64,000 bases of DNA from Metabacillus litoralis (GTDB lineage Bacteria; Bacillota; Bacilli; Bacillales; Bacillaceae): assembly GCF_003667825.1 (NCBI RefSeq), contig NZ_CP033043.1, forward strand, positions 3,474,001 to 3,538,000. The letters are read 5' to 3'. The translations under genes and the position numbers were made by a program. The notes beneath the pieces are model-generated. The model had not been told where the DNA came from. It was given only the letters and a program-made list of their open reading frames with translations, and searched no databases. Shown here piece after piece: positions 44,994-52,732 of this stretch; within the stretch, counting starts at the first letter, position 1; every line of letters begins with the position of its first letter.

Positions 44994-45317
44994 TTATGGG
45001 CTTGTATATTCTTTCTGTCCAAGTACATAGTACAAATCTTGACAACTATCTAAAATGAAGGAAGGAGAAGGTTTTCCACGATTTTCCCGGTGTCCAGCTA
45101 GGTGAATCTCACTTGTTTCCCATGCCTTCCATGCGCTTTCTGATTCCCAACGAATGAGAATCATCACTTCTTCATTACCTTTTCGTTGCTTTTTCTTGCT
45201 AACACTCATATCAATAAAGCCCGGCTGCTTCTCAATGACTCCCTCCCCTGCAAAACGCTCGACCATCTTCTCCGCATGACCCTCTGTAACAGTGATTGAT
45301 TTTTTCTGGATAAAAAT
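44994..45317 (-). CDS. Heme-degrading-monooxygenase-like protein, ATT start
   Basis: 107 residues if translation starts at ATT 45317. That codon has AAGGAGG nine bases upstream and restores the first beta strand (IFIQKKSITVTEGHAEK) of an antibiotic-biosynthesis-monooxygenase/IsdG-HmoA-type ferredoxin-like fold. The first ATG (45266) would delete that strand and has no comparable site. Visible core: EVMILIRWESESAWKAW and SEIHLAGH. HmoA/IsdG proteins free iron from heme. A Fur box lies upstream. Heme activity is inferred from family and iron context. Confidence 0.75.
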   Translation of the reverse strand: MFIQKKSITVTEGHAEKMVERFAGEGVIEKQPGFIDMSVSKKKQRKGNEEVMILIRWESESAWKAWETSEIHLAGHRENRGKPSPSFILDSCQDLYYVLGQKEYTSP

Positions 45318-45369
45318 GTTACATCTCCTCCTTAATCATTGTGTGATCTTCTGTTATTATAAATAATAA

Positions 45370-45384
45370 TGATAATCAATTTCA
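45370..45384. promoter_or_regulatory. Fur box between monooxygenase and MFS genes
   Basis: TGATAATCAATTTCA, 12 of 14 consensus bases, within a run of TAATGATAATCA-like hexamers. It can serve both divergent genes. Confidence 0.8.
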
Positions 45385-45459
45385 ATAAGAGAATGATTGA
45401 TTAGTAAAATATATACATATGAAACGTAAAATTCTACGAGAATGTGAGGCTTCTTACTT

Positions 45460-46671
45460 ATGAGAAAAAATAGAAATGTGTGGATTTTGCTAACAGGTGA
45501 GTTTGTAGCAGGCTTTGGGTTATGGCTGGGGATTATCGGTGATCTTGAGTTTATGCAGGATAAGGTATCTTCTGATTTCTTAAAATCTCTTATTCTTGTA
45601 GCTGGTATTTTTGCAGGAATAATCGCTGGTCCACTTGCGGGAAAGATTACAGACCAATATAACAAGAAAACCATCATGCTCTACTCTGGCATTGCCCGAC
45701 TCATCAGTGTAGCTTTTATGTTTATTGCAATTGAAACAGGCTCTGTATGGTGGATGATTGCTTTTCTCGTTTCTATTAATCTTTCGGCAGCCTTCTATTT
45801 CCCAGCATTGCAAGCAACTCTCCCTCTTGTTGTGGAGAAAAAAGATTTATTGCAGCTTAACGGAATACATACAAATGTTTCTACCCTATCCCGCATTCTT
45901 GGTACAGCCGCTGCTGGGATTTTCTTAAGTGTAATGTCACTTTGGACGCTTTATTTGTTGGCGTTTATCTCTTATGTTGTTCTTTTTATTCTTACATGCT
46001 TCTTAAAAGTAGATGAACAAAAGTGTAAAGCTCAAAGCATTAAAGAAGACGCTGCTTCAAATGGACAAGGATTTAAAGAGGTGTTTCCTCTTATAAAAGG
46101 TCAGCCTCTTGTCCTCATGACACTTGTTTTAACGATCGTACCGATTCTGTTTATTGGGGGCTTTAATCTAATCATTATCGCGATAAGTGAAATCCAAAAC
46201 AATCCCTCAGTAAAAGCCTGGCTATATGCTGCAGAAGGAATTTCCTTTATGCTCGGTGCTTTTTTCGTTAAAAGGTATGGGAACAAGTCTCCATATGCTA
46301 CGTTATTGTTCTTTTCTACTATTATCGGGATTTCTCAACTAGTCCTCTATTTTACAAACATGCCGATTATAACAGTTGTAGCGTTTATTTTATTCGGCTT
46401 TTCAGTAGGCACTTTCTTTCCAACTGCAGCGACGATCTTTCAGACAAATGTTCCGAGTGACTTTCATGGTCGATTTTTCTCTTTCAGGGGAATGTTTGAC
46501 GATTTCACCTATCACATCGTTTTAGTCGCAACAGGACTTTTATTAGATATCATCGGATTTCAACAGATGACTGTGATCTTTGGTGTGCTGTCACTCCTGA
46601 TTACGGGTTGTTTTTATATGAAGTTTAGGAATGGGGATAGAGAGAATTCTTTATTTAAAGAAGCTGGGTGA
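45460..46671 (+). CDS. MFS exporter in iron region, candidate siderophore exporter
   Basis: 403 residues with about 12 membrane segments, MFS_3/EntS-like: GKITDQYNKKTIMLYSGI is the motif A loop and FPALQATLPLVV the following helix. Fur box upstream and location beside asb, binding and permease genes suggest export of a siderophore or recycling of its precursor. A petrobactin exporter of another type (RND, ApeX) is known in Bacillus anthracis, so the role is open. The single-gene transcript ends in a terminator. Confidence 0.85.
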   Translation: MRKNRNVWILLTGEFVAGFGLWLGIIGDLEFMQDKVSSDFLKSLILVAGIFAGIIAGPLAGKITDQYNKKTIMLYSGIARLISVAFMFIAIETGSVWWMIAFLVSINLSAAFYFPALQATLPLVVEKKDLLQLNGIHTNVSTLSRILGTAAAGIFLSVMSLWTLYLLAFISYVVLFILTCFLKVDEQKCKAQSIKEDAASNGQGFKEVFPLIKGQPLVLMTLVLTIVPILFIGGFNLIIIAISEIQNNPSVKAWLYAAEGISFMLGAFFVKRYGNKSPYATLLFFSTIIGISQLVLYFTNMPIITVVAFILFGFSVGTFFPTAATIFQTNVPSDFHGRFFSFRGMFDDFTYHIVLVATGLLLDIIGFQQMTVIFGVLSLLITGCFYMKFRNGDRENSLFKEAG

Positions 46672-46708
46672 TGTAGGAAAATGTATGTTATAAACTCTAT
46701 CTAAATAG

Positions 46709-46740
46709 CAGGCTATCCCATCTTGAGATAGCCTGTATTG
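46709..46740 (+). terminator. Terminator after MFS gene
   Basis: CAGGCTATC (46709-46717) and GATAGCCTG (46727-46735), 9-base loop, TATTGTAT tail. Confidence 0.7.
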
Positions 46741-46772
46741 TATAAACCTTATTCTTACTAAGTAAACAACTA

Positions 46773-47369
46773 TCACTTAACACTACTAGCTAGAAACATC
46801 GAAGCATCCTGATTCATAAAAATACGCTGTCCATGGTGAAATGTCTTCATGTCAACTGATTTAAATCCTACTTCATGTAACATCTCTTTCAGTTCTTCAT
46901 GTAAAAAACCGTTATGAACCTTCGGATGATGAATGTGATCGTTTTTGTCAAAATCGACAATAATGAGCTTGCCACCTTGATTTAAAATGTTGAACAATTC
47001 TTGTAGTATTTTTTTCGTGTCCGGAATATGAAGAAGGACCAGTAACATGAACACGATGTCTGCCTTAAGCTCATGAGTTTCTTGAGTAAAATCTGAATAA
47101 AGTACCTTTGCGTTAGTGATTCCTTTATGAGATATTTTAGCTTTCGCGACCTCCAGCATTTCTTTAGATGAATCAACCAACAAAACAGAATCTACTAAAT
47201 CTGCCATTTCTAAACTAACAAGACCAGTACCACTTCCATAGTCTAGTAAAGATTTAGAATGGCTATTTTGTAATTCTGTTCTCACTTCCTTCACGATCAC
47301 TTTTGCTAATTCCATTCTTTCTTCTGTATCATATCTTTTGGCCATCTCTTCAAAAACGTTATGTTCCAT
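46773..47369 (-). CDS. SAM-dependent class I methyltransferase
   Basis: 198 residues. LLDYGSGTGLVSLEMA near 40-55 is the SAM-binding motif I, VLLVDSSKEMLEVA the acidic motif II, and IVFMLLVLLHI and KLIIVDFDKND are motifs of the same fold. Substrate unknown; small-molecule methylation is likely. It follows an Lrp-type regulator by 11 bp and is presumably controlled by it. Confidence 0.88.
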   Translation of the reverse strand: MEHNVFEEMAKRYDTEERMELAKVIVKEVRTELQNSHSKSLLDYGSGTGLVSLEMADLVDSVLLVDSSKEMLEVAKAKISHKGITNAKVLYSDFTQETHELKADIVFMLLVLLHIPDTKKILQELFNILNQGGKLIIVDFDKNDHIHHPKVHNGFLHEELKEMLHEVGFKSVDMKTFHHGQRIFMNQDASMFLASSVK

Positions 47370-47380
47370 GTTACACTCCC

Positions 47381-47791
47381 CTATTTATTAATCACAATCG
47401 ATAGTTTGTAGTTTGCATGCTCGTTTAATGCTTCTAAAAATTGATTCATATGTTCATTGGACGTAAATTTGCATTCAAGTAAGTAACAGCCTTCTCCACT
47501 AATTTTATAATTATTTAGGATATATTGATCATGAAGCTTAATGAAAGAAAGATACGGTTGGTGATTAATGCTTTGGGTAATGATCGTAATAAAAGCATAT
47601 ATATGATAACCTAATTTACCTTGGTTCACTTTAATCGTATATCCTTCAATCACTCCACTATCCTCTAGCTTCTCCACTCTTGCTGAAGTAGCTGGTCCTG
47701 TTAAATGGACTTTCTCGCCCAGTTCTTTCATTCTAATTCGGCTGTTCTTGGAAAGTTCATCAAGAATTTTTAAATCTGTGTGATCTAACAA
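47381..47791 (-). CDS. Lrp/AsnC-family regulator
   Basis: 136 residues from TTG (47791), which has AAGGAG nine bases upstream; the TTG at 47800 touches that site. Winged helix about 5-55 (LSKNSRIRMKELGEKVHL), then the RAM effector domain (about 65-136). Lrp proteins bind amino acids and regulate neighbouring genes, here the methyltransferase downstream and possibly the divergent hydrolase. Confidence 0.87.
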   Translation of the reverse strand: MLDHTDLKILDELSKNSRIRMKELGEKVHLTGPATSARVEKLEDSGVIEGYTIKVNQGKLGYHIYAFITIITQSINHQPYLSFIKLHDQYILNNYKISGEGCYLLECKFTSNEHMNQFLEALNEHANYKLSIVINK

Positions 47792-47921
47792 TTGATTCAA
47801 CTCCTTTCATTATTAAAGTAAAAAGGCCAAAAGAGTTTATTTATTCTATGTATCCGTGATTAGCTTATATTTTAGAATATACATTGTAGAAAGGAATTTA
47901 TAAAGAAAAGGAGTTTTTCAC

Positions 47922-48683
47922 ATGAAGATAAATACAATACGAAATGCGACGATCATTGTTGAATATGCCGGTAAAAAATTTTTAATAGATCCAATGTTAG
48001 CAGAAAAGGGAGCTTACCCACCATTCCCAAATTCACCAAGACAAGATCAGCATAACCCTTTAGTTAGCTTACCTACATCAATTGAAGATATGATCAACGT
48101 AGATGCGGTTATTGTCACCCATCTCCATTATGATCATTGGGATGAAGCGGCAAAAGAGGCATTGCCAAAAGATATGAAAATATTTGCCCAAAATGAGGAA
48201 GACGCAAAAGAAATTCAAAGCGCTGGTTTTCAAAACGTAGAGGTTCTACAAGAGAATACAGTCTTTGAAGATATCAAATTAATCAAAACAAAAGGTGAAC
48301 ATGGAAGAGGCGAAATCTTAAAATTCACTGGTTTCGTATGTGGTGTTGTTTTCAAACATCAAACTGAGAAAACGCTATATGTTGCTGGAGATACAGTGTG
48401 GTATGAAGCCGTTCAGGAAGTGATCAACACACACAAACCAGAAATTATTGTAGTAAATGCTGGTGATAATCAATTCTTTGAAGGCGGTTCTCTTGTTATG
48501 GGAAAAGATGATGTTTTTGAAGTTTATAAAGCAGCCCCTACCTCCAAGATTATCGCAGTCCACATGGAGGCTGTAAATCACTGGGGTTTATCGAGAGAAG
48601 AATTAAAACAATTTAGTAAGGAAAAAGATATGACATCTAACGTTTTAGTACCTGATGACGGTGAATCTTATCTATTTAAATAG
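47922..48683 (+). CDS. Metallo-beta-lactamase-fold hydrolase, UlaG-like
   Basis: 253 residues. THLHYDHWDEAA near 65-76 is the HxHxDH metal motif, VAGDTVWYE the fourth acidic ligand region and AVHMEAVNHWGLS the distal His. Proteins of this group hydrolyse small lactones or phosphoesters; substrate is not evident. Divergent from the Lrp gene; AAAGGAG upstream. Confidence 0.88.
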   Translation: MKINTIRNATIIVEYAGKKFLIDPMLAEKGAYPPFPNSPRQDQHNPLVSLPTSIEDMINVDAVIVTHLHYDHWDEAAKEALPKDMKIFAQNEEDAKEIQSAGFQNVEVLQENTVFEDIKLIKTKGEHGRGEILKFTGFVCGVVFKHQTEKTLYVAGDTVWYEAVQEVINTHKPEIIVVNAGDNQFFEGGSLVMGKDDVFEVYKAAPTSKIIAVHMEAVNHWGLSREELKQFSKEKDMTSNVLVPDDGESYLFK

Positions 48684-48743
48684 GAGAGAAGAGATTGGAG
48701 GTACTCCTATTATCATCTGTATAGCTTATTAAGAGTCTGTTGA

Positions 48744-48787
48744 GGGGGCTTTGAACTTTGGATCAAATCCTCCTTTTATTTTTTTGT
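48744..48787 (+). terminator. Terminator after MBL-fold gene
   Basis: GGGGGCTTTGA pairs with TCAAATCCTCC with one mismatch and one G-T pair, then TTTTATTTTTTTG. Confidence 0.7.
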
Positions 48788-48905
48788 TTTTCACTGTTAT
48801 TTTATAGAAAGGTTATGCATGCCACATGACATAACTCCCCTGCTTTTCCTTAAATTTCATTATAAACGAAGCAAAAAATACTGCCTAAATTTAAAAAGGT
48901 CATTT

Positions 48906-48998
48906 ATCTTCGATTATGGACGTTTTATCTTCGATTACAGTGAGTTTATCTTCGATTATCAGAATTTATCTACGATTTTCCCCATTTTATCTTCGATT
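48906..48998. repeat. 21-bp periodic array 3, five units
   Basis: ATCTTCGATT at 48906, 48927, 48948 and 48989, with ATCTACGATT at 48968: steps 21, 21, 20, 21. Same orientation as array 1 and the same exit sequence CTACAAT after the final unit. Confidence 0.85.
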
Positions 48999-49166
48999 CT
49001 ACAATTTACTACATATTTCGCCATCTACGAATCACAATCGAAAACTTCTTATACAGCGCTACATCATTATGAAATTTAGATCAATATCAATGTTAAGATT
49101 TTGTAAATATAACTGCGAAGTTATTGCAAATAATTTTTTCATGTTATAGACTTTCGTTATCGAAAA

Positions 49167-49183
49167 TCGATATTGTATATTGA
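49167..49183. promoter_or_regulatory. Candidate PadR operator
   Basis: TCGATATTGTATATTGA is a 7-3-7 dyad with one mismatch, 25 bp before the PadR start. PadR repressors commonly bind AT-rich dyads containing ATAT at their own promoters. Confidence 0.5.
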
Positions 49184-49208
49184 TATTGAACTTTCCGGAG
49201 GTGATTGT

Positions 49209-49517
49209 TTGGAAGACAAAGTGTTACGCAAACTATTTCTCGGTTTTATCCACATTCATATTTTGCATCATGCCAAAGACCACCCGATCTATGGAGTTTG
49301 GATGGTCGAAGAATTAAGAGAGCATGGCTATAATATCAGTTCTGGTACTCTTTATCCCATTCTACATTCTATGGAATCAGATGGGTTATTAGAAAAAGAA
49401 GAACGAAATGTTGAGGGAAAAATTAGAAAATATTACACAACTACGGAAAAAGGAAATGAAGTCCTAGTTGAGGCTAGAAAAAAAGCTTACGAGTTATTTA
49501 AAGAAATAAAAGATTAA
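49209..49517 (+). CDS. PadR-family regulator, TTG start
   Basis: 102 residues from TTG (GGAGG seven bases upstream; the upstream in-frame ATG at 49173 lies within the operator region). Winged helix with HPIYGVWMVEELREHGY and SSGTLYPILHSMESDGLLE, followed by a dimerisation helix. It lies 19 bp before chrA and probably represses the pair. Confidence 0.88.
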   Translation: MEDKVLRKLFLGFIHIHILHHAKDHPIYGVWMVEELREHGYNISSGTLYPILHSMESDGLLEKEERNVEGKIRKYYTTTEKGNEVLVEARKKAYELFKEIKD

Positions 49518-49536
49518 GAAAAGAAGGTGAGTTTTT

Positions 49537-50724
49537 ATGAAGAAACAAAATTTAAGTTTTAAAGCACTTATGGAAATACTTTTTATTTCTACAAGGCTTG
49601 GTTTAACCTCATTTGGAGGTCCTGTAGCTCATTTAGGTTACTTTCACAATGAGTATATTCGTAAAAGGAAATGGTTGGATGAAAAAAGCTATGCTGACTT
49701 AGTTGCCCTATGTCAGTTCTTACCAGGTCCAGCAAGTAGCCAAGTGGGGATTGGAATTGGCGTCATGAGAGCTGGCGTCTTAGGAGGAATTGTCTCATTT
49801 ATTGGTTTTACCTTGCCATCTGTTATTGCTCTTATTGTTTTTGCATTGATTCTTCAAGGGGTAGATGTAGCAGATGCAGGCTGGATACATGGGTTAAAAA
49901 TTGTAGCCGTTGCCGTTGTGGCACATGCTATTTTAGGAATGGCACAAAAGCTTACTCCTGATTTAAAGAGAAAAACTCTCGCTTTATTAGCATTAGTAAT
50001 TACCCTTTTATGGCAAACAGCTTTTACGCAAGTCGGTGTTATTCTACTTGCTGCTTTTATCGGTTTTCTATTGTATAAAGAAAATACCAATACTGATGAT
50101 GCTGATTTACAAGTACCTATTTCAAAGCCTTTTGCATTAGTATGCTTATCGTTGTTTTTTGGACTTCTCGTCCTTTTGCCAATTTTGAGAGAAACAACAG
50201 CATTAAATTGGATTGCCATGTTTGATAGCTTTTATCGTTCAGGTTCTTTAGTATTTGGTGGTGGTCACGTTGTTTTACCGTTACTTGAACGTGAATTTGT
50301 ACCAACAGGATGGATGAGTGAAGAAGCTTTCTTAGCTGGATACGGTGCTGCACAAGCTGTACCTGGCCCACTCTTTACATTCGCTGCCTATTTAGGGGCC
50401 GTAATGAATGGTTGGCAAGGAGGCCTTTTAGCCACAATTGCGATCTTTTTACCAGCATTTCTATTAATCTTTGGTACACTTCCATTTTGGGACGCTTTAC
50501 GTCGAAACCCTAAAATCAAAGGCGCTTTAATGGGAGTAAATGCTGCAGTAGTTGGCATTTTAATTTCTGCCTTCTATCAACCAATCTGGACGAGTTCGAT
50601 ATTAGCTCCAATTGATTTTGCACTTGCTGCAATTCTTTTTACCATGTTGGTGTATTATAAAGTTCCACCTTGGATCGTCGTTATTACAGGGGCAATTGGT
50701 GGGTCATTAATGACACTAATATAA
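49537..50724 (+). CDS. chrA: Chromate transporter ChrA, two-domain form
   Basis: 395 residues with about ten membrane segments in two CHR halves. The first half has TSFGGPVAHLGYF and QFLPGPASSQVGIGIG, the second VFGGGHVVLPLLERE and GYGAAQAVPGPLFTFA, the family repeats. Expels chromate in tested homologues. Its neighbour regulator is PadR-type rather than the ChrB/ChrI types I know. Function in chromate resistance is likely but sulfate-related anion export is possible. Confidence 0.92.
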   Translation: MKKQNLSFKALMEILFISTRLGLTSFGGPVAHLGYFHNEYIRKRKWLDEKSYADLVALCQFLPGPASSQVGIGIGVMRAGVLGGIVSFIGFTLPSVIALIVFALILQGVDVADAGWIHGLKIVAVAVVAHAILGMAQKLTPDLKRKTLALLALVITLLWQTAFTQVGVILLAAFIGFLLYKENTNTDDADLQVPISKPFALVCLSLFFGLLVLLPILRETTALNWIAMFDSFYRSGSLVFGGGHVVLPLLEREFVPTGWMSEEAFLAGYGAAQAVPGPLFTFAAYLGAVMNGWQGGLLATIAIFLPAFLLIFGTLPFWDALRRNPKIKGALMGVNAAVVGILISAFYQPIWTSSILAPIDFALAAILFTMLVYYKVPPWIVVITGAIGGSLMTLI

Positions 50725-50731
50725 ACAAAAC

Positions 50732-50767
50732 GACCTCACAATTTCACACCATGTGGGGTCCTTTTTT
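50732..50767 (+). terminator. Terminator after chrA
   Basis: GACCTCACA and TGTGGGGTC arms, then CTTTTTTT. Confidence 0.8.
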
Positions 50768-50929
50768 AAAGTTTCCTTTTTAACTATGGTCTGCTGTTAC
50801 TAAGAAAGAACCACTGCTTTTTCTGTTGTAATTTAGGCCAAAGAATCCGTTTATTTTTCTCAAATACTATAATAAAATGAAATTAGGCAGTAGAATTCAA
50901 AAAATTTAAAGCATATTGGGGGGATTACA

Positions 50930-51751
50930 GTGGAATTCTTCTACCATGAATCATATCAATTAAAAGATTTTTTTGAGAAAAACATTCAAAGCTTCGAAGA
51001 GTTGCTTCTTTCTGAAGCTGTTAATGTAAAAGATATGATTGATGACATTTTACATATTGGAAATATCGATCTAGTAAATAATGCTAAGATTCTTGTTTTC
51101 TATATTATTGACCGAAAAGAAAAAGAGCTTCGACAGTTTGCCAAACATGAAGGTATTGCTTGGGCTACTCATTCAATTGACCTATCATTTAAATTAGAGT
51201 GGGTGCAAGCCATTCGTCGAACAATTTGGTTTCTAATTAAAGAGTATAACAAGTTAACAAATGACAAAATTATTGAAAACTTTTTTACTCTTGAAAAAGA
51301 AGTAAATAATCAAATTGATGACTTTTTAAATGCCTTTTTTATTAGTTACTCTACATATAAGGATTCTTTGATTAAGGCACATAGAGAGCTAGTCGAGAAT
51401 TTGTCTGTGCCGATCATCCCAATCAATTCCTCCGTCTGTATATTGCCACTAATTGGTGCCATAGATGAATTTCGCACACATATTTTAGAAGAAAAAGTAC
51501 TAACTGAAATTGGAGTGCTACGCATTCAAACATTAATTATTGATTTATCCGGTATTGCCGATATGGAGATTGATGTGATTGAACATTTATTAAAAATAAT
51601 AGATGGTGCAAGTATGATGGGATGTAAATCAGTTATTACTGGTTTACGAGTAGAAGTTGTGAGAAAAATGATACACCTTGGTATCTCATTTGAACAAAAA
51701 TCAAAAACATTGGGAACACTGCAACAAGCTTTAAGTGAATACTTACATTAA
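50930..51751 (+). CDS. RsbR-type stressosome co-antagonist
   Basis: 273 residues, GTG start with GGGGGG. N-terminal ~150 residues form the helical non-heme-globin-like sensor, and a STAS domain occupies about 160-270. In RsbR proteins two STAS threonines are phosphorylated by RsbT; here the first site reads DLSGIADMEIDV, with Ile where VDT has Thr, while the second, VITGLRVEVV, keeps Thr. It should join a stressosome that controls sigma-B, probably with altered phospho-control. Lone gene, with a terminator behind. Confidence 0.85.
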   Translation: MEFFYHESYQLKDFFEKNIQSFEELLLSEAVNVKDMIDDILHIGNIDLVNNAKILVFYIIDRKEKELRQFAKHEGIAWATHSIDLSFKLEWVQAIRRTIWFLIKEYNKLTNDKIIENFFTLEKEVNNQIDDFLNAFFISYSTYKDSLIKAHRELVENLSVPIIPINSSVCILPLIGAIDEFRTHILEEKVLTEIGVLRIQTLIIDLSGIADMEIDVIEHLLKIIDGASMMGCKSVITGLRVEVVRKMIHLGISFEQKSKTLGTLQQALSEYLH

Positions 51752-51758
51752 TGGACTA

Positions 51759-51793
51759 AAGAGGAGGATCTTAACATCCTCCTCTTCCTTTTT
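51759..51793 (+). terminator. Terminator after RsbR-like gene
   Basis: AAGAGGAGGAT (51759-51769) and ATCCTCCTCTT (51776-51786), 6-base loop, CCTTTTT. Confidence 0.88.
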
Positions 51794-51855
51794 AAATGCA
51801 TGTTCAAAAGTTAGCTTATATGGAACTTCCTTTCGTCTCGTGTTTGCAAAACCAT

Positions 51856-52194
51856 TTATCCACGACCAACCGTATCGTTCAACTTCGTGCGATACTTATC
51901 CGACCACGTTTTCGTATCCTTCACGAGTTCATCGCAGAAAGAAGCCACGTCTTCACCTGTGAGGTCAGTGACTTTCTTGCCTTCTGCTGCACCTTCCTCA
52001 AAAAGGTCGATGATTCCATTAAAGATACGGCTGCATTCCTTCCATTCAGTAGGACCACCAGTAGTCCACATATACTTTTGAATGGCTTTATAAGCGTTAT
52101 GATACTCACTTGGAAGTGCCTTTGCACGTGCCTCCATCGCATTCCATTCTCGCTTGTCTTCCAGACTTCCGATCATTTTTTCAATAATATTCAT
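51856..52194 (-). CDS. DUF1048 protein
   Basis: 112 residues, all-helical, cytosolic ([38 protein letters not shown]). DUF1048 proteins regularly follow a PadR-type regulator and are of unknown function. It starts 14 bp after the PadR gene with AAGGAG upstream. Confidence 0.87.
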   Translation of the reverse strand: MNIIEKMIGSLEDKREWNAMEARAKALPSEYHNAYKAIQKYMWTTGGPTEWKECSRIFNGIIDLFEEGAAEGKKVTDLTGEDVASFCDELVKDTKTWSDKYRTKLNDTVGRG

Positions 52195-52208
52195 ATTGTT
52201 TCTCCTTT

Positions 52209-52535
52209 TTATTTTATTTTTGTTTTGAGTTCGTTAATTTTACTCGAGACAAATTCCCATTTCTTCCAAAAAGTTTCAAGATGCTCTTGACCTGCTGCAT
52301 TGAGTGTGTAAAATTTTCTCGGCGGTCCCATATTGGATGGCTTTTTCTCGATGTTCACCAAATTGTTTTTTTCAAGCCTCATGGTAATCGTATAAACAGT
52401 GCCTTCAACCACATCAGTGAATCCAAGTTCTCGCAGCTGTTGCGTGATTTCATAGCCGTATGTTTCACCACGGCTGATGATCTCAAGGACGCAACCCTCA
52501 AGCACCCCTTTCAGCATTTCTGTAATATTCTCCAA
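52209..52535 (-). CDS. PadR-family regulator (DUF1048 partner)
   Basis: 108 residues from TTG (GAGGG six bases upstream). [21 protein letters not shown] and [18 protein letters not shown] are PadR winged-helix segments. A 14-bp-arm inverted repeat at 52597-52638 lies over its promoter region, so autoregulation is likely. Ligand unknown; DUF1048-PadR pairs may respond to membrane-active compounds. Confidence 0.9.
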   Translation of the reverse strand: MENITEMLKGVLEGCVLEIISRGETYGYEITQQLRELGFTDVVEGTVYTITMRLEKNNLVNIEKKPSNMGPPRKFYTLNAAGQEHLETFWKKWEFVSSKINELKTKIK

Positions 52536-52596
52536 AGTATTCCCTCACTTGTATTTCAATATATTTTCTTAAACACTGTGTACCTTGTGATACAGA

Positions 52597-52638
52597 TATT
52601 CAGTATTACTTACTACCTGTATATAGTAATACTGAATA
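52597..52638. promoter_or_regulatory. Long inverted repeat, PadR operator candidate
   Basis: TATTCAGTATTACT (52597-52610) and its exact complement 52625-52638, with a 14-base AT-rich centre. No T-run, and upstream of padR, so an operator rather than a terminator. Confidence 0.7.
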
Positions 52639-52685
52639 CCGTTAATTGTCAAGGTATAGATATTATGATCAAGTTTTATAGCTCA

Positions 52686-52722
52686 TAAAAAAACATCAAA
52701 TCATTTCGATTTGATGTTTTTA
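52686..52722 (-). terminator. Terminator of minus-strand SulP gene
   Basis: ACATCAAATC and GATTTGATGT arms, 5-base loop, seven T on the minus strand. Confidence 0.88.
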
Positions 52723-52732
52723 TCACTATTCT

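Larger units (their letters stand above)
48684..49208. other. 525-bp intergenic region with terminator, array 3 and padR promoter
   Basis: Between the hydrolase and the PadR gene. It holds a terminator (48744-48787), the 21-bp array (48906-48998) and a candidate PadR operator (49167-49183). A plus-strand frame across the array encodes FIFDY repeats, but I see no ribosome site for it. Confidence 0.6.

Noticed and set aside
48819..49079. 86-codon frame encoding FIFDY repeats across array 3
   Set aside because: Same reason; the 20-bp step also breaks the heptad frame within the array.
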